NCBI GenBank assembly: GCA_022984795.1
Contig: JALIHJ010000035.1
Span: 62,001-126,000 of the forward strand
Source: Fabrea salina
Taxonomy: Eukaryota > Ciliophora > Heterotrichea > Heterotrichida > Fabreidae
Reading direction: 5' to 3'
Length of the DNA stretch: 64,000 nucleotides
Part shown: positions 8,659 to 18,719 of the stretch, one piece after another
How the letters are laid out: each line of letters opens with the position of its first letter
Numbering within the stretch: the stretch's first letter is position 1
The notes under the pieces: generated by a model
The model's database searches: none
Seen by the model: the letters and a program-made list of their open reading frames with translations, nothing else
Told to the model about the DNA's origin: nothing
Program-made: the position numbers and the translations under genes

Positions 8659-9759
8659 ATGCAACCAAGTCGTAATGTTTACTTAGGTGTAAAGACTGGA
8701 ATATACATGCATATTCTTTACACAGTGATGATTTCACTTATTACAATAAGCTGTCCTTCACTCCAAAACTACAACTCTTACTCTTCAGTATGCTTTTACT
8801 TGGCCACTCTTTTGGTCCTCCTCTTTTACAACTTAGCCAGTTTAAGGAACCCAGGTTTCCTCGTGCAGCCCTCTGAAACCCCCAACCGAGTATTTCACAG
8901 AACTTCAGACCAGCTTTCCCACGAAATCTCAGTTGACGTCCAGCACAACAAAAGACTCCACACTTCCCCAACTAACACATCAGCCTTAAAATACAACAAG
9001 TTTAACGACGAAAACTCAGTTCAGGAAAACCTACACTCAGAAAAGAGCGAAAACTACCAGGAGACCTCCCGCTGTCCCCCTCCTGAGATAGTGAGGGAGC
9101 CTGACGAAGAAAATCAAGAAGAAAATCCCTGCGACACCACTTACTCCGGCGACAAAACCAACAGAGAAGACGAGTACGAACCCGGCGAGAACGAGAACGA
9201 TAGCTATATGCCTGAGAGTGTTTTGTACGTAGAAACCAGATTCTGCACTGTGTGCAATATGGACCAGCCTGTCCGCACCAAGCACTGCAGGGAGTGCGAC
9301 AGATGTGTGACGTTGCATGACCACCACTGTCCTTGGTTAGGAGTTTGTGTGGGCGAGAAAAACAGGTTTTACTTTTACTGGTACCTAGTGGGTCAATGCA
9401 TGCAGATTTGGTGGGCCGACGTAATGGTAGTAACTAGCTTTGAAAGCCCTGACAGTGTGCTGGAGTGGGTTTTTAGGAACGGACTTAGGGTTGGCATACT
9501 TGTAATATTGGCTTTTTTCACTTTGATGGTTAGCTGTTTAGTGAGTTTTCATACGTACATTGCTATGAAGAACTTAACTACTTGGGAAATTGTTTCTTGG
9601 GACAGAATTTCTTACTTGAAGAACTGGCCAAAAAAACTAGGCAGTCCTTTTTCAAAAGGATTTTTTGGGAACTTGTACCAGTACTGCTGCGAACCTCTCC
9701 CCAAAGCTTACCGGGTTTGGGACTTGCCTTCCCACGTGCCTGAAGCTAACGAAGTTTAG
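8659..9759 (+). CDS. DHHC-type protein S-palmitoyltransferase
   Basis: 366 residues. Two TM helices lie before about residue 60. A variable acidic cytosolic loop follows, then the Cys-rich DHHC domain (CTVCNMDQPVRTKHCRECD, catalytic HDHHC near 220), two more TM helices, and the post-TM motif TTWE (the family's TTxE). All zinc-binding Cys/His and the catalytic Cys are present, so an active enzyme attaching palmitate to Cys of membrane-associated proteins is expected, on Golgi, ER or plasma membrane. A second family member lies at 28815. Ends in TAG. Confidence 0.92.
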   Translation: MQPSRNVYLGVKTGIYMHILYTVMISLITISCPSLQNYNSYSSVCFYLATLLVLLFYNLASLRNPGFLVQPSETPNRVFHRTSDQLSHEISVDVQHNKRLHTSPTNTSALKYNKFNDENSVQENLHSEKSENYQETSRCPPPEIVREPDEENQEENPCDTTYSGDKTNREDEYEPGENENDSYMPESVLYVETRFCTVCNMDQPVRTKHCRECDRCVTLHDHHCPWLGVCVGEKNRFYFYWYLVGQCMQIWWADVMVVTSFESPDSVLEWVFRNGLRVGILVILAFFTLMVSCLVSFHTYIAMKNLTTWEIVSWDRISYLKNWPKKLGSPFSKGFFGNLYQYCCEPLPKAYRVWDLPSHVPEANEV

Positions 9760-9801
9760 ATGCTAAATAAATGTTTTATCATAATAAGTAATTTAAAGAC
9801 A

Positions 9802-10296
9802 CTAGTTACCTCCAGAACTAACTGAGTTCATAGCTCTTAACTGGAGTTGTTTTTCAGCTTCGCTTTTGTTGCTTAAACAAGTGCTGCAGTACCACTCCTC
9901 CACATCGGGCACTGCAAACATGCCTAAGCACTCTACGTGAAAAGCATCGTTGCACAAGTCACACAAAAGCAGTTTTTCTTCTGAGTAGTCTCCTTGACAG
10001 ACCTTACAGCGTATAGACATGTAAAACACCAAAAACTCAGGGTCTTCTGTGTTGTCTACATAGTTTTCTAGTTCTAAAACTTCTCCACGCGAAAACCCTC
10101 TACCTCTGGGCTTTGCTGCTTGGACTTTTTCAAAGTGACTTGAACAAACAGGACACTTCCGCGAAAACTCGGACCAGTTCACAATGCAGTGGAAACAAAA
10201 ATTCAAGTGGCCGCATGTAAGCAGTCCACGAGTTTCGCCCTTTTTGAAGGTTTCTAAGCAGATTATGCAGGTTTTTTCTGGTTGGGTATTTTCCAT
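9802..10296 (-). CDS. RING-PHD finger protein (PHRF1-like)
   Basis: 164 residues. A RING at 10-51 (CIICLETF, CGHLNFCFHC, CPVC) and a PHD finger at 97-140 (CKVC, CDLCNDAFHVEC, WYCSTC) have complete Cys/His sets. This is the order found in PHRF1 and other nuclear E3 ligases that read histone tails. Probably a chromatin-associated ubiquitin ligase; small for that group, without the long C-terminal region. The start is ATG at 10296, only 35 bp from the divergent gene's start. Ends in TAG. Confidence 0.85.
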   Translation of the reverse strand: MENTQPEKTCIICLETFKKGETRGLLTCGHLNFCFHCIVNWSEFSRKCPVCSSHFEKVQAAKPRGRGFSRGEVLELENYVDNTEDPEFLVFYMSIRCKVCQGDYSEEKLLLCDLCNDAFHVECLGMFAVPDVEEWYCSTCLSNKSEAEKQLQLRAMNSVSSGGN

Positions 10297-10331
10297 AGTT
10301 AAATTGCAGAAGTTTGTGAAGCAGTAATACT

Positions 10332-11405
10332 ATGAACTTGCGAGTTAACGGAAATATGATTTTCTTGCAGCTGTTAATTGTTTCGGTTAAGGGCATGATT
10401 CTTGACTCCCCTCAAAGCCTCAAAAACACAATAGGTTCTTTCAAGCAGTTTGAGTCCCAAGTTCAGGTTCAAGAAACACCCTACTCTATGGCTTGTTCCT
10501 GTGAAAACCAACCTAAAAGTTCCCAGTGCAACCCTTCTAAAATCAAGTTGTCCCAGGACAAAGATGGTTCGGGCTCAGACTACACATCAGTTACTAAGTT
10601 ACTCTCAAGTTACAACTTTGAGTACTCTAGAGTAAAAGACTCCTACTTCGGGTGTTTGGACGGAAGAGTTAGACAAGAAATACTAGGAACCCCAGGAGGA
10701 GACGCAGGGGAGTTCATACTAGCTTTGCTAGTTTACGAAGACTTGTCTGGGAAAAAACTAGACCAAGAAAGCGTAGACCTTTACTTTACTGAGTGGCTCA
10801 AGTGCATGAGCAGTGGAGTTTTCTACATGTGCACAGACGACCAAGCTTTGAACCACATGCAAAAAGAACTAGGCATACAAGGACTAGACATAGTTAACCC
10901 TAGGCCTTCTCTTATTCCAGCACTAATTGAAAAGGTGTCCCAACCTACTAATATCGGAGACTCCCACCTTAAACTTATGCTTGAGCAGCCTGAACTCTAC
11001 TCAATAGTGCCAACAACTGTTGAGTACTTCGTAAAGTCTTTTTACAAAGTACTTTGGGACCAAACCAACCCTTACAGAAACCTGCTGTACTTAGACATAC
11101 TTCCAGGTTTTCACTACGAAACTGCCTTTTTAGAAGTAAGGAACAACCAAGTATGCGAAGGCTTAGCCCCAGCTATAGCTCCTTGGAGCAGCAGTTACTC
11201 CATCCTTGTGAACCACCTAGACGCAGTTACTGACCGAAGGAAACAACTATCTTCGTTCTTTGCAGTGAAAATTGCCAAAAACAACGACGGAATCACTGAA
11301 AACAAGCTACTCAACAGAATGAACCACCACGGAATGTTGTTTTTGGACGTGACAGGTTCACGCATTGCTAAAGAACTGCCTTTTTACACAGCTTTGTTTG
11401 TTTAA
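10332..11405 (+). CDS. Secreted or ER-lumenal protein of unknown function
   Basis: 357 residues. The N-terminus has a signal-peptide-like hydrophobic stretch (MIFLQLLIVSVKGMIL, from the second Met at residue 9; either Met could be the start). The mature part has several Cys, the segment GCLDGRVRQEILGTPGGD and an acidic/aromatic C-terminal half, with no TM helix. I do not recognise the family. The glycine-rich DGR...GTPGGD block and the Cys residues (ACSC; CMSS..YMC) look conserved-domain-like. It is 8 bp upstream of the carrier gene. Confidence 0.7.
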   Translation: MNLRVNGNMIFLQLLIVSVKGMILDSPQSLKNTIGSFKQFESQVQVQETPYSMACSCENQPKSSQCNPSKIKLSQDKDGSGSDYTSVTKLLSSYNFEYSRVKDSYFGCLDGRVRQEILGTPGGDAGEFILALLVYEDLSGKKLDQESVDLYFTEWLKCMSSGVFYMCTDDQALNHMQKELGIQGLDIVNPRPSLIPALIEKVSQPTNIGDSHLKLMLEQPELYSIVPTTVEYFVKSFYKVLWDQTNPYRNLLYLDILPGFHYETAFLEVRNNQVCEGLAPAIAPWSSSYSILVNHLDAVTDRRKQLSSFFAVKIAKNNDGITENKLLNRMNHHGMLFLDVTGSRIAKELPFYTALFV

Positions 11406-11413
11406 TAGCTAAA

Positions 11414-12142
11414 ATGGAAAGCACTGTAAGTAATTTCTTAGCAGGGGGACTGGCAGGGTGTGTGACAGACTTGACTTTGTACCCTTTGGATGTTTGTAAG
11501 ACCCTTGTGCAGGCCAAAATGCCTGTTTCTAAGTACTCTTACAAAGGAGTTTTTTGGGCTTTGTCTTCTTCGTTTCCCTGTGCAGCTACTTTTTTTTCGA
11601 CTTACTACTTTGCTAAGCAGTGCCTTGATAGTTACTTACCCCACTCACTGTTGCCTTTTGTCTGCGCAGTTTTTGGAGGAGCTACTTCAGCTGTAGTTAG
11701 GAACCCTTTTGAAGTTTGCAAACAACAAGTACAAGCTGGGTACCACACAGGCTACTCTGTGCCAGTAGCGATCTTAAGAACCCAGGGCTTCAAAGGCTTC
11801 TTTGCAGGTTTAGGAAGTTTAGTGTTTAGAGAAGTGCCTTTTGATGTAGTGCAGATGGTGTCCTACGAAGTTATGAAAACATTCCAAACAAATGCTTGGA
11901 TGGACGGAGCAGTAGCTGGGGGAATAGCAGCATTAGTAACTACTCCTATAGACGTAGTTAAAACTAGACTGATGCTTGACAGCGGGAAAGGTCACTACAG
12001 AGGTGTACTGCAGTCCTTCCAAAAGATTCTTAAAGAAGAAGGGTTTTGTGGAGTCTGGAAAGGAGGACTCATACGAGTTGTATATACGTGCATTGGAGGG
12101 GCTATCTTTTTTGGTTCTTTTGAGTTTTTTAAAACTTACTAA
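11414..12142 (+). CDS. Mitochondrial carrier family protein, S-adenosylmethionine carrier-like (SLC25A26 type)
   Basis: 242 residues, short for the family but with three repeats, each with a signature: PLDVCKT near 24, NPFEVCKQQVQAG near 97 and TPIDVVKTRLM near 178. Six TM helices are expected. The combination of the first-repeat AGGLAGCVTDLTLYPLD, the Q-rich second repeat and FDVVQMVSYE resembles SLC25A26, which imports S-adenosylmethionine into the mitochondrial matrix. The carrier family is certain from the motifs; substrate is inferred. Confidence 0.88.
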   Translation: MESTVSNFLAGGLAGCVTDLTLYPLDVCKTLVQAKMPVSKYSYKGVFWALSSSFPCAATFFSTYYFAKQCLDSYLPHSLLPFVCAVFGGATSAVVRNPFEVCKQQVQAGYHTGYSVPVAILRTQGFKGFFAGLGSLVFREVPFDVVQMVSYEVMKTFQTNAWMDGAVAGGIAALVTTPIDVVKTRLMLDSGKGHYRGVLQSFQKILKEEGFCGVWKGGLIRVVYTCIGGAIFFGSFEFFKTY

Positions 12143-12156
12143 AAAACACTTATTAA

Positions 12157-12838
12157 TTAATCCGAAGCATTCACAATAATAGGAATCAGGATATAAGCCA
12201 GCACAGCAACCACTACAAAAATCAAAATGCAGTTGATCTTCACCTTTCTCCAGTACATTATTCTTTCAAGCCGTTTGGCATCCGTGTGGAAGACACGGGC
12301 GTTTCCTTCCATTTCAGCAGCTTTGCCAGCAAGCACGTCTGCCTGTTCAGTGTTGCGTAGTACCTGCTGGATCCCTTGGTTAGCTATGCTCTGGACTTGC
12401 TGGACCTGTTCGTTGACATCGTGGACTTTGTCAAGTTTCCTAAGGTCTTCGTACTTGTTAGCTAAGTTGCTCATTTCACTGCTCATAACTTTAGTAAAGG
12501 CTTCAGGAGCGCATGTCTTCAGCACATCGGGGCCCTGGTAACTAAACACCCGCGCAAGCTCTTCCACCAAAGAATTGGCAAACCGGTCGGGGTAGCCTGT
12601 GCGCACCAAGGCCATGTAAGAGATGCCTTGTTTGCTTGTGATGTACCAGCCTCCCATTTCTGAGGCTGCGCGAGTTGTCCAGTCGGAATCTTCTAGGTTG
12701 GTAAGAATGCCTGTGGCTTCTAGTTTGGGCTAAAGTAGGAGTTACTTTGTCTTTAAGTGACTTGTCGTTGCTGAAGGTGGCTACTAGCTGGGTGTCTGAG
12801 GGTCTGCCTACTGCTAAGTATTTAATGTTCGATTCCAT
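12157..12838 (-). CDS. Longin-domain R-SNARE (VAMP7-like), two exons
   Basis: Spliced from 12838..12746 and 12729..12157 (16-nt intron, phase 0), 221 residues. An N-terminal longin domain is restored by splicing (KYLAVGRPSD through MGGWYITSK). A SNARE helix lies around 125-180 with an Arg at the expected zero layer (VLRNTEQA), followed by a C-terminal TM anchor (INCILIFVVVAVLAYILI). R-SNAREs of this type drive fusion with endosomes, lysosomes and the plasma membrane. The SNARE heptads are less canonical than in animals. Confidence 0.85.
12730..12745 (-). other. 16-nt intron
   Basis: Minus-strand sequence GTAACTCCTACTTTAG, with A at position 10 and one extra T before AG compared with the 15-nt class. 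Removal joins ...SLKDK to PKLEATG in one longin domain. Confidence 0.88.
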
Positions 12839-12864
12839 TTTAAGATCTATTGAAAGAATATTGG

Positions 12865-15033
12865 TTATTTATTTGGGGCCGATTGTTTGCTTTTATTACA
12901 CATTTCGCAGATATTATTCTTTGAGGTGTTGCTAAAAGTGCAGAATGCGCATGACCATTCGGCAGGGTCAGAGGATGGTTTAACTGAAGGTTCTTGGGGT
13001 TGTTTAGGAGGCTGTATGGGAGGTTTTTGAATTGAAGGTGGTCCAGGAGGCTGTACGGGAGGTTTTTGAACTGAAGGTGGTCCAGGAGGCTGAATATTAG
13101 GTGTTAAAGGAGGCTGAATATTAAGGGGCTTTTGAACTGGAGGTACTAGAGTGGGCTGAAAGTGGGCTGCCGGGGGTCCTGGAGTTTGCATTGAGTACAC
13201 AGAATTTTGAGACTGGTTAAAGGGATTAGGAGGCACTATATCAACAGATTTCTGTTCACCACCCGGATTATTTATAAGAGGAGGAGGAGTCTTTTTCTGG
13301 CCAGAAGATTTGATGGAGGGGTACTGCATGCTTTCTTGTGAATCGTGGCGAGGATTAATACTAGGCTCAAACATTTCGTGAGGTAATTTTCTATCCCACC
13401 CCTTCAAAGTGGACATGGACATTCTAGGGTCAAACTGAGCTTCTTTTGGAGGATCAGAACAGTTTTCAAGTGCAAAGTCACTGAGTTTAGTAGCAATTTC
13501 TGCAAAGTTAGCATTGTTGAAGTCAGTGTCTAGTTTTTGGAGTTTAAGTTTTTTGAAGTTGGAGTCCTTTAAAACATTTCCAGGCAATTCTTGGGAGCTT
13601 AAAAGAGTCAAGCAAACGGTGTTTGGGAGCTTGAGTTCCGATGAGTTACTAAAGATGCCAATGGAGTCTCCAAAAGGGCTTTTAAACTCAAAAGGACAGA
13701 TCAGTGCTAAAAAGTTAGCTCCGAAACTAAGAGCGTAGTCTACTGCAACTCCACACCCCATTTCTTTGCCAATCACTAGTAAAGAGTTCTCTGGTTTTGG
13801 AAGAAAGCTGTTAATAGTTTTCAAATCACTTTTGATGCCAGACACTTTGGAAGACTGGGATTCATATATTCCAAATCCAGGGTACTCACATGCCAGCACC
13901 GAAGCTTCTAGCTTTTGACTTAACTCCCTAACTTCGCTTTCAATAGCACCTAAGTCTTCATTGTTTCCGTGGAAGTACAGCACTAGTTTGCTAGTGTTTT
14001 TGTCAATATGCAAAGCAGGTATATGCTTGAACCATTTAAGGTTCTGCATAGAGCCTGTGTAGGAAGCAGATCTGGCTCCAATTAAAGACTCTAATGTTGG
14101 AGGCTTAAAAAGTGAAGAACTTGGCTGAGCAATAACTGGGATCAAAGGAGGAGGCTCGAATCCGTGCTTGATATCAGTTTTTTCAAAAACGATCTTTGGG
14201 GGTTCTAGTTCGCTTTTGGCAAGTTGTTTGAAGGCTTCGTCAGGCCAAGAGCTCACACAATTTGAAGGCCGGGGTTTGCTAACTTTTTTTGCATTCTGAA
14301 TAGCCTTTATTTTGTTTTTGGAGCTTTTTTCGACTTCAATGTTGGAAGGGTTGTCTTCTTTGCAGAAAATAACTACTGAAGGAAGCAACTCTAGTTCACA
14401 GAACTTAACAACTAAGTCAGACCAAGAGTAGAACTTTTTGGCTTTGTTCTTGTTAAAGAGAACCCAATTGTTTGCGCTTATTTTATAAGAAGCCATGCAA
14501 AGCCCCTTTGACTCTAGAAGTATTCCTCGCAAACCATAGGAGTTCCCTTCCATCTGGAGGTTCGAAATGTCGTAGTAAAAAGAAACTACTTGGTGAAAAG
14601 GACTATTAGTCACGTCAGAAACTACTAACAGGACTAACGGAGTCTGTGGTGGCTTCTTAAACTTGCTTTCGAAGAGTTCGTCGAGTCCAGCAACTTCTTG
14701 GGTTTCTTTAATCATCAAGTTTTTCTGAGTGAATAGAGACTCCCCTAAGTGGCTTTCCATTCCCCTTAAAAAAGAGAGCAAAGCCTGTGGAGAGCTCCTG
14801 AACTCAAAGTTAGATATAAAGCTTTTAAGGGTAATTTTTCTTCGAAGAAGCTTCTTCAAGTGGTAGAGAACGTTTTCTTTAGGAAACTTGTGATCTGAAA
14901 GCCTTGACTTAACAGGTGGACTGCAGAGCCTAAGTAGAACTTACATAGTCAGCACTGCCGAGATGAGGGGACTTTTGGAATAAGTCACCGGGAAGTCCAG
15001 TCTTTCTAGCTCGTCAGCCAAAGGAATTTCCAT
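12865..15033 (-). CDS. Alpha/beta-hydrolase-like protein (ABHD17-like) with proline repeats and RanBP2 zinc finger; nucleophile apparently lost
   Basis: Spliced from 15033..14945 and 14929..12865 (phase 2), 717 residues. The middle has an alpha/beta-hydrolase fold recognisable by LYFHGNNEDLG and CEYPGFG, both typical of ABHD17 depalmitoylases. The nucleophile elbow reads GKEMG where GxSxG is expected, so the catalytic Ser appears to be Glu. The C-terminal part has PPGPPS(V/I)QKPP repeats, then a RanBP2/NZF zinc finger (WSCAFCTF, N, CEMC) that typically binds ubiquitin or RNA. Likely a non-catalytic binding protein. The start ATG is in the context TATATAAATG. Confidence 0.75.
12998..13150. repeat. 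Imperfect proline-rich tandem repeat
   Basis: Several imperfect units encoding (P)QPPGPPS(V/I)QKPP lie in the C-terminal third of the hydrolase-like gene. The DNA repeats GGAGGCTGTA/GGTTTTTGAA blocks with small differences, pointing to local duplication. Confidence 0.7.
14930..14944 (-). other. 15-nt intron
   Basis: Minus-strand sequence GTAAGTTCTACTTAG (A at position 10). It joins a 30-codon first exon beginning MEIPLADELE to the main frame, in phase 2. Confidence 0.88.
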
Positions 15034-15074
15034 TTATATATCTATTAAATTGTTTAATAGTTCATTTCAAAACA

Positions 15075-16277
15075 ATGTCGAACGACACAGGCACTAAACT
15101 CTTAGAACTGAACAAACTTGCTATGGAGTTGCTTAGGAAAAACAGGTTCCGACCTGCTCTAAACTACTTGAAACAAGCTGAAAACATCCTTATAGTAAAC
15201 CCCAAGCTTGGAGAGTTCTATAAGTTCTACTCAATAACTCTGAACAATTTGGGCTGCTTTTACAAAAGAACAGGTCACTTTAAGTTAGCCCTTAGGTACC
15301 TTAAGTGCTGTCTCGAAGTAGAAACTCCCAGTCCTTCTCCACTTAACCTAGCAGGCACTCACCTTAACATCTGTGCTATCCAGTCTCAGCTCGGCCACCA
15401 CGAAAAAGCCCTTATGCACGCTTCCCAAGCCATATCCCTCACTAAGTCAGCTCCCCAAAAAACACAAAGCCTCATAACGACCCTTATCATAGCCTACCAC
15501 AACGCCGGTTTAGAATACGAAGCCCTTTCACACAGACATGACGCTGTTCAGTCTTTCCGAAAAGCACTTGAACTCTCCAAAAAGCACTTAGGACTCAGTT
15601 CAAGTCTTACGGCAAGTCTCAAAAAGTGCTTAGCTCGCTACGGAGAAAGCAGCAACGAAGCAATTCACAGAACCAAAAAACGAAGCTCTATTTCACCTAG
15701 AATTTATAAAAGAGACCACAAAAGAAGGTCAGTCAACACGACTTTTCACTCCCAAACTCCAAGATGGAAGTTTTCCAGAGAACCAGTTTTTCCCAAGATA
15801 GAAATGTCTGTTAGCAACGACTACTTTAAAAAGAAGTTTTCAAGTATCACTCAAAGTAAATTCACAAGTTCGAAAACAAGTTCTGAAAGGAAAAAAGTAT
15901 CATTCAGAAGCACTGCGTATGATGGGTACTCAGAGTTCTCTACTCAGTCTTGCAGAGCTCCTTCTATCGGAGTCCAGGCAGAACTAGGAACTAATATTAG
16001 AAAAACCCTTAAAGAACACGCTGCTGTTATCATACAAAAAAACTGGCGGAGATTCAGAGACATGAAAAAGTTCCAGTTGATGAAATATAATTTAAAGATT
16101 AAACATGCAGAGCTGAAAGCCCAAAACGCTATAGCTGAACTAGAAGAACTCAGATCGCAAAGACAAAGAATCACAGCTAAACTCAACGTGAACTTTCCAG
16201 TGCCTATAAAAACCAAACTAGAGAAATACTCTCTCAAACCCATCCAAGAGTCACCTAGAAGCAAAAGAGTAACTTAA
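15075..16277 (+). CDS. TPR protein with C-terminal IQ motif
   Basis: 400 residues. The first 190 hold four or five TPR-like helix pairs (ALNYLKQAENIL, LNNLGCFYKRTGHFKLALRY, YHNAGLEYEALSHRHDAVQSF). A basic Ser-rich linker follows, then an IQ motif near 315 (AAVIIQKNWRRF), a calmodulin- or centrin-binding site, and a coiled coil. Possibly a cytoskeletal or ciliary scaffold regulated by calcium. The 3' end overlaps the convergent V-ATPase gene by 4 bp (shared TTAA). Confidence 0.8.
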   Translation: MSNDTGTKLLELNKLAMELLRKNRFRPALNYLKQAENILIVNPKLGEFYKFYSITLNNLGCFYKRTGHFKLALRYLKCCLEVETPSPSPLNLAGTHLNICAIQSQLGHHEKALMHASQAISLTKSAPQKTQSLITTLIIAYHNAGLEYEALSHRHDAVQSFRKALELSKKHLGLSSSLTASLKKCLARYGESSNEAIHRTKKRSSISPRIYKRDHKRRSVNTTFHSQTPRWKFSREPVFPKIEMSVSNDYFKKKFSSITQSKFTSSKTSSERKKVSFRSTAYDGYSEFSTQSCRAPSIGVQAELGTNIRKTLKEHAAVIIQKNWRRFRDMKKFQLMKYNLKIKHAELKAQNAIAELEELRSQRQRITAKLNVNFPVPIKTKLEKYSLKPIQESPRSKRVT

Positions 16278-18682
16278 AGCTTACTTTCATTAGCCACTTT
16301 TTCAAACGAGAACGGAGCAAACCTAACTCCCTGGCCTTTGTAGAACTTGTTCTGGAACTCCACCCAGTGAAGCCTTAGAGCGTGCAAGAAGCACTCCAAA
16401 GCGTCCATGCACATAAGCACTCCAAGGGTTACGTTGGCAAACACAAAGAATCCTATGACTACCAGTACAGGGTTGCCCGTTTCAATAGTTGAAGCCATAC
16501 ACTTGTTAAAGAACACCTTTGAAAGCTGTCCATGGGCCAAGGACAAAGCCCAAAGCCTCAGGTAAGAAGCAGTGTTGCTCACAGCTCCTAGTACGTACTC
16601 TATAGTTTCAATCATCTGGTGAATGAACTCTTCTCCGAAAGAAAACTCTTCTTCTTGCTTGTGAACGTTTTCTTCGTCGTTTTCAAAGTGTTGGTAGTCA
16701 ACGTTGGCTCCTTGGACGTAGTCTTGGCCTTGCCTTGCGTGCATGTACTTCTTAATCAAAGGTTTGGGGAACAGCATCAAGGGCACACAAATCAGTCCAA
16801 TTACAAGTAAAATAGTTTGGAGGTGTTCTTGGGACTCTTTGGTCCAGAACAAGTTGTTGGAGTCTTCCAGAGACCCTAGTTTCAAAAACATGTTCATAAG
16901 CACAGTAATTAAGTTAGGAGCGTTGTCACCCCAGTTGTAGTTCCAGTCAGTTGTCCACTTGATAAAGATCATGATGATCATGTACCCAAATATGCACCCC
17001 ATAAAAACTATTTGAGGAATGAACTCGAAAAAGAAGTCCAGAGAACTTCTGAAGTGCAGTGAGTTGCTTCCTTTTAGCAAGTTACCAGCTAACATCTGAA
17101 TTACTCCAAAAATCACAGAGATCTTCATTTTAAAGCTGTTGAAGAACACCAATTCGTTGGAAGACTTGTACCAAACAGGGTCCATTCCAAAAGGATAAGT
17201 GCTTGTAGACACGTACTGATCGTACTGTTCCCTGTACTCCCACCTTGACCCAAAGAAGTTAAAAGGAATCCCCAAAAAGTCGTTGTAAATCAGTCCACAG
17301 TAAGTTCCACACAGCGCCATCATCAGCAACAAGTACCTTGCAGAAAGCATTGGTTTGAACAAACTGTTGGACTTCTCAATGGTTTCTTTGAAGTAACACA
17401 AGTAACAAGCAAACAAAAGCATAATTAGCCCGTGTCCAACGTCTCCAAACATCACTCCAAACAGAAAAGGAAAAGTGACGCAAGTGAACAAAGCAGGGTT
17501 GGCTTCTTTGTAGTTAGGTACTCCGTAAGTGTCCACTATTTCTTGGAAAGAAGAAGTAAAAGCGTTAAGTCTGAAGTAAGTAGGCGGCAGTTGGTCTGAA
17601 GGGAACCCTCCTTGGACTTCTCTCAACTGGGCACTGGAGAACCCAGGCTGTCTTGCAAACTCGTTGAGCATGTCAATGATCCTGCCTTCTTCAGTTTTGG
17701 GACACCAGCACTTGCCGTAGAAGATTTGGTTTTTGAAGTGGAAGGTATTTAAGTTGTGGTAAATGGTTTTTTCTTTGAGTACGAACAAAGAGTACTCTTC
17801 TATCAGTGAGCAAAGACTGTCGTGGCTTTTGCCTGAAGCTAGTTTTTGGAGGGCAGACTGGATGTTTTCTTTGGTCTTGTTCATTATTTCTTCGTTGCCT
17901 TTGATGTCTTCTTCGTTTTTGTAAAAGTCTTCTTCAAGTTGTCTTTGGTCCATGGGCACTGCGTACCTTCTGATTCCTAGAGTGTCACAGATCCTTCCTA
18001 ACTTCCCGCTTAAAACTCCTTCTAAGTCGCCTCGGTACAGTATAAAAAACACAGACTTCTCAACGACTTCGTCAGTTTTGGGGTCTTTAATCCGTTCTTC
18101 AACGTCGTAAAACATAGTCAAAGCGTTGCCTCTGGTAACTCTAAACACCATTCTTTTGAACCTGTTGATGTCTTCTTTGTCGATGATGCCTGCTAGTCTT
18201 GAGAACATAGACACTCCAGCTTCTTGTCCAAAGGCTTCTCGGGCTTTGTTCATAACTATTTTGCGTTCCAAAAGCACGTTGCTGCCTGTCAAAAGGTGCT
18301 CGTAGTGCTTAAGCTGGTTCAGAATGCTGTTTTCGAACTGTTCAAGTTCAGACTCTAGTTCTTCAAAGCGGGTTTGTGCCGGGGTGTTTGTGGTGTCTAA
18401 GTCGTCGTCTATTTGGTCAAGGACTCTCATAGGGTCTTCGGCTGAAAACACGCTGATGTTGAACCTTTCTTGTTCTTGTTTCAGGAACCTGATGCGTCTT
18501 TCGGCTTCTTCACAGCGCCTGATGTAGCCTGCGTACCGCCTGTTGAAAACGGTTTGATCTGAGTTCAGGTCTACGAACTGGATTGCTGAAAGCTTGCCTA
18601 GTTCGTTCATGATTTTCCAAGCCATGTCTGACTGCATAACAAGGTTGTAGTAACCCATAGTTTCAGAGCGCAAAAGCCCCAT
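16274..18682 (-). CDS. V-type proton ATPase subunit a (Vo sector)
   Basis: 802 residues, normal for subunit a. A cytosolic N-terminal half begins with the conserved ESMxY-like MGYYNLVMQSD and FVDLNSD. Eight TM helices fill the C-terminal half. The essential proton-path Arg lies in NTASYLRLWALSLAH near residue 710, and FGDVGHG is present. Subunit a forms the proton half-channels of the complex acidifying vacuoles, lysosomes and contractile-vacuole membranes. It is divergent from the sirtuin gene with 37 bp between starts; its start context is TTATAAATATG. Confidence 0.97.
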   Translation of the reverse strand: MGLLRSETMGYYNLVMQSDMAWKIMNELGKLSAIQFVDLNSDQTVFNRRYAGYIRRCEEAERRIRFLKQEQERFNISVFSAEDPMRVLDQIDDDLDTTNTPAQTRFEELESELEQFENSILNQLKHYEHLLTGSNVLLERKIVMNKAREAFGQEAGVSMFSRLAGIIDKEDINRFKRMVFRVTRGNALTMFYDVEERIKDPKTDEVVEKSVFFILYRGDLEGVLSGKLGRICDTLGIRRYAVPMDQRQLEEDFYKNEEDIKGNEEIMNKTKENIQSALQKLASGKSHDSLCSLIEEYSLFVLKEKTIYHNLNTFHFKNQIFYGKCWCPKTEEGRIIDMLNEFARQPGFSSAQLREVQGGFPSDQLPPTYFRLNAFTSSFQEIVDTYGVPNYKEANPALFTCVTFPFLFGVMFGDVGHGLIMLLFACYLCYFKETIEKSNSLFKPMLSARYLLLMMALCGTYCGLIYNDFLGIPFNFFGSRWEYREQYDQYVSTSTYPFGMDPVWYKSSNELVFFNSFKMKISVIFGVIQMLAGNLLKGSNSLHFRSSLDFFFEFIPQIVFMGCIFGYMIIMIFIKWTTDWNYNWGDNAPNLITVLMNMFLKLGSLEDSNNLFWTKESQEHLQTILLVIGLICVPLMLFPKPLIKKYMHARQGQDYVQGANVDYQHFENDEENVHKQEEEFSFGEEFIHQMIETIEYVLGAVSNTASYLRLWALSLAHGQLSKVFFNKCMASTIETGNPVLVVIGFFVFANVTLGVLMCMDALECFLHALRLHWVEFQNKFYKGQGVRFAPFSFEKVANESKL

Positions 18683-18719
18683 ATTTATAAAGCACCAGCA
18701 TAATACCTGATAACATCTA

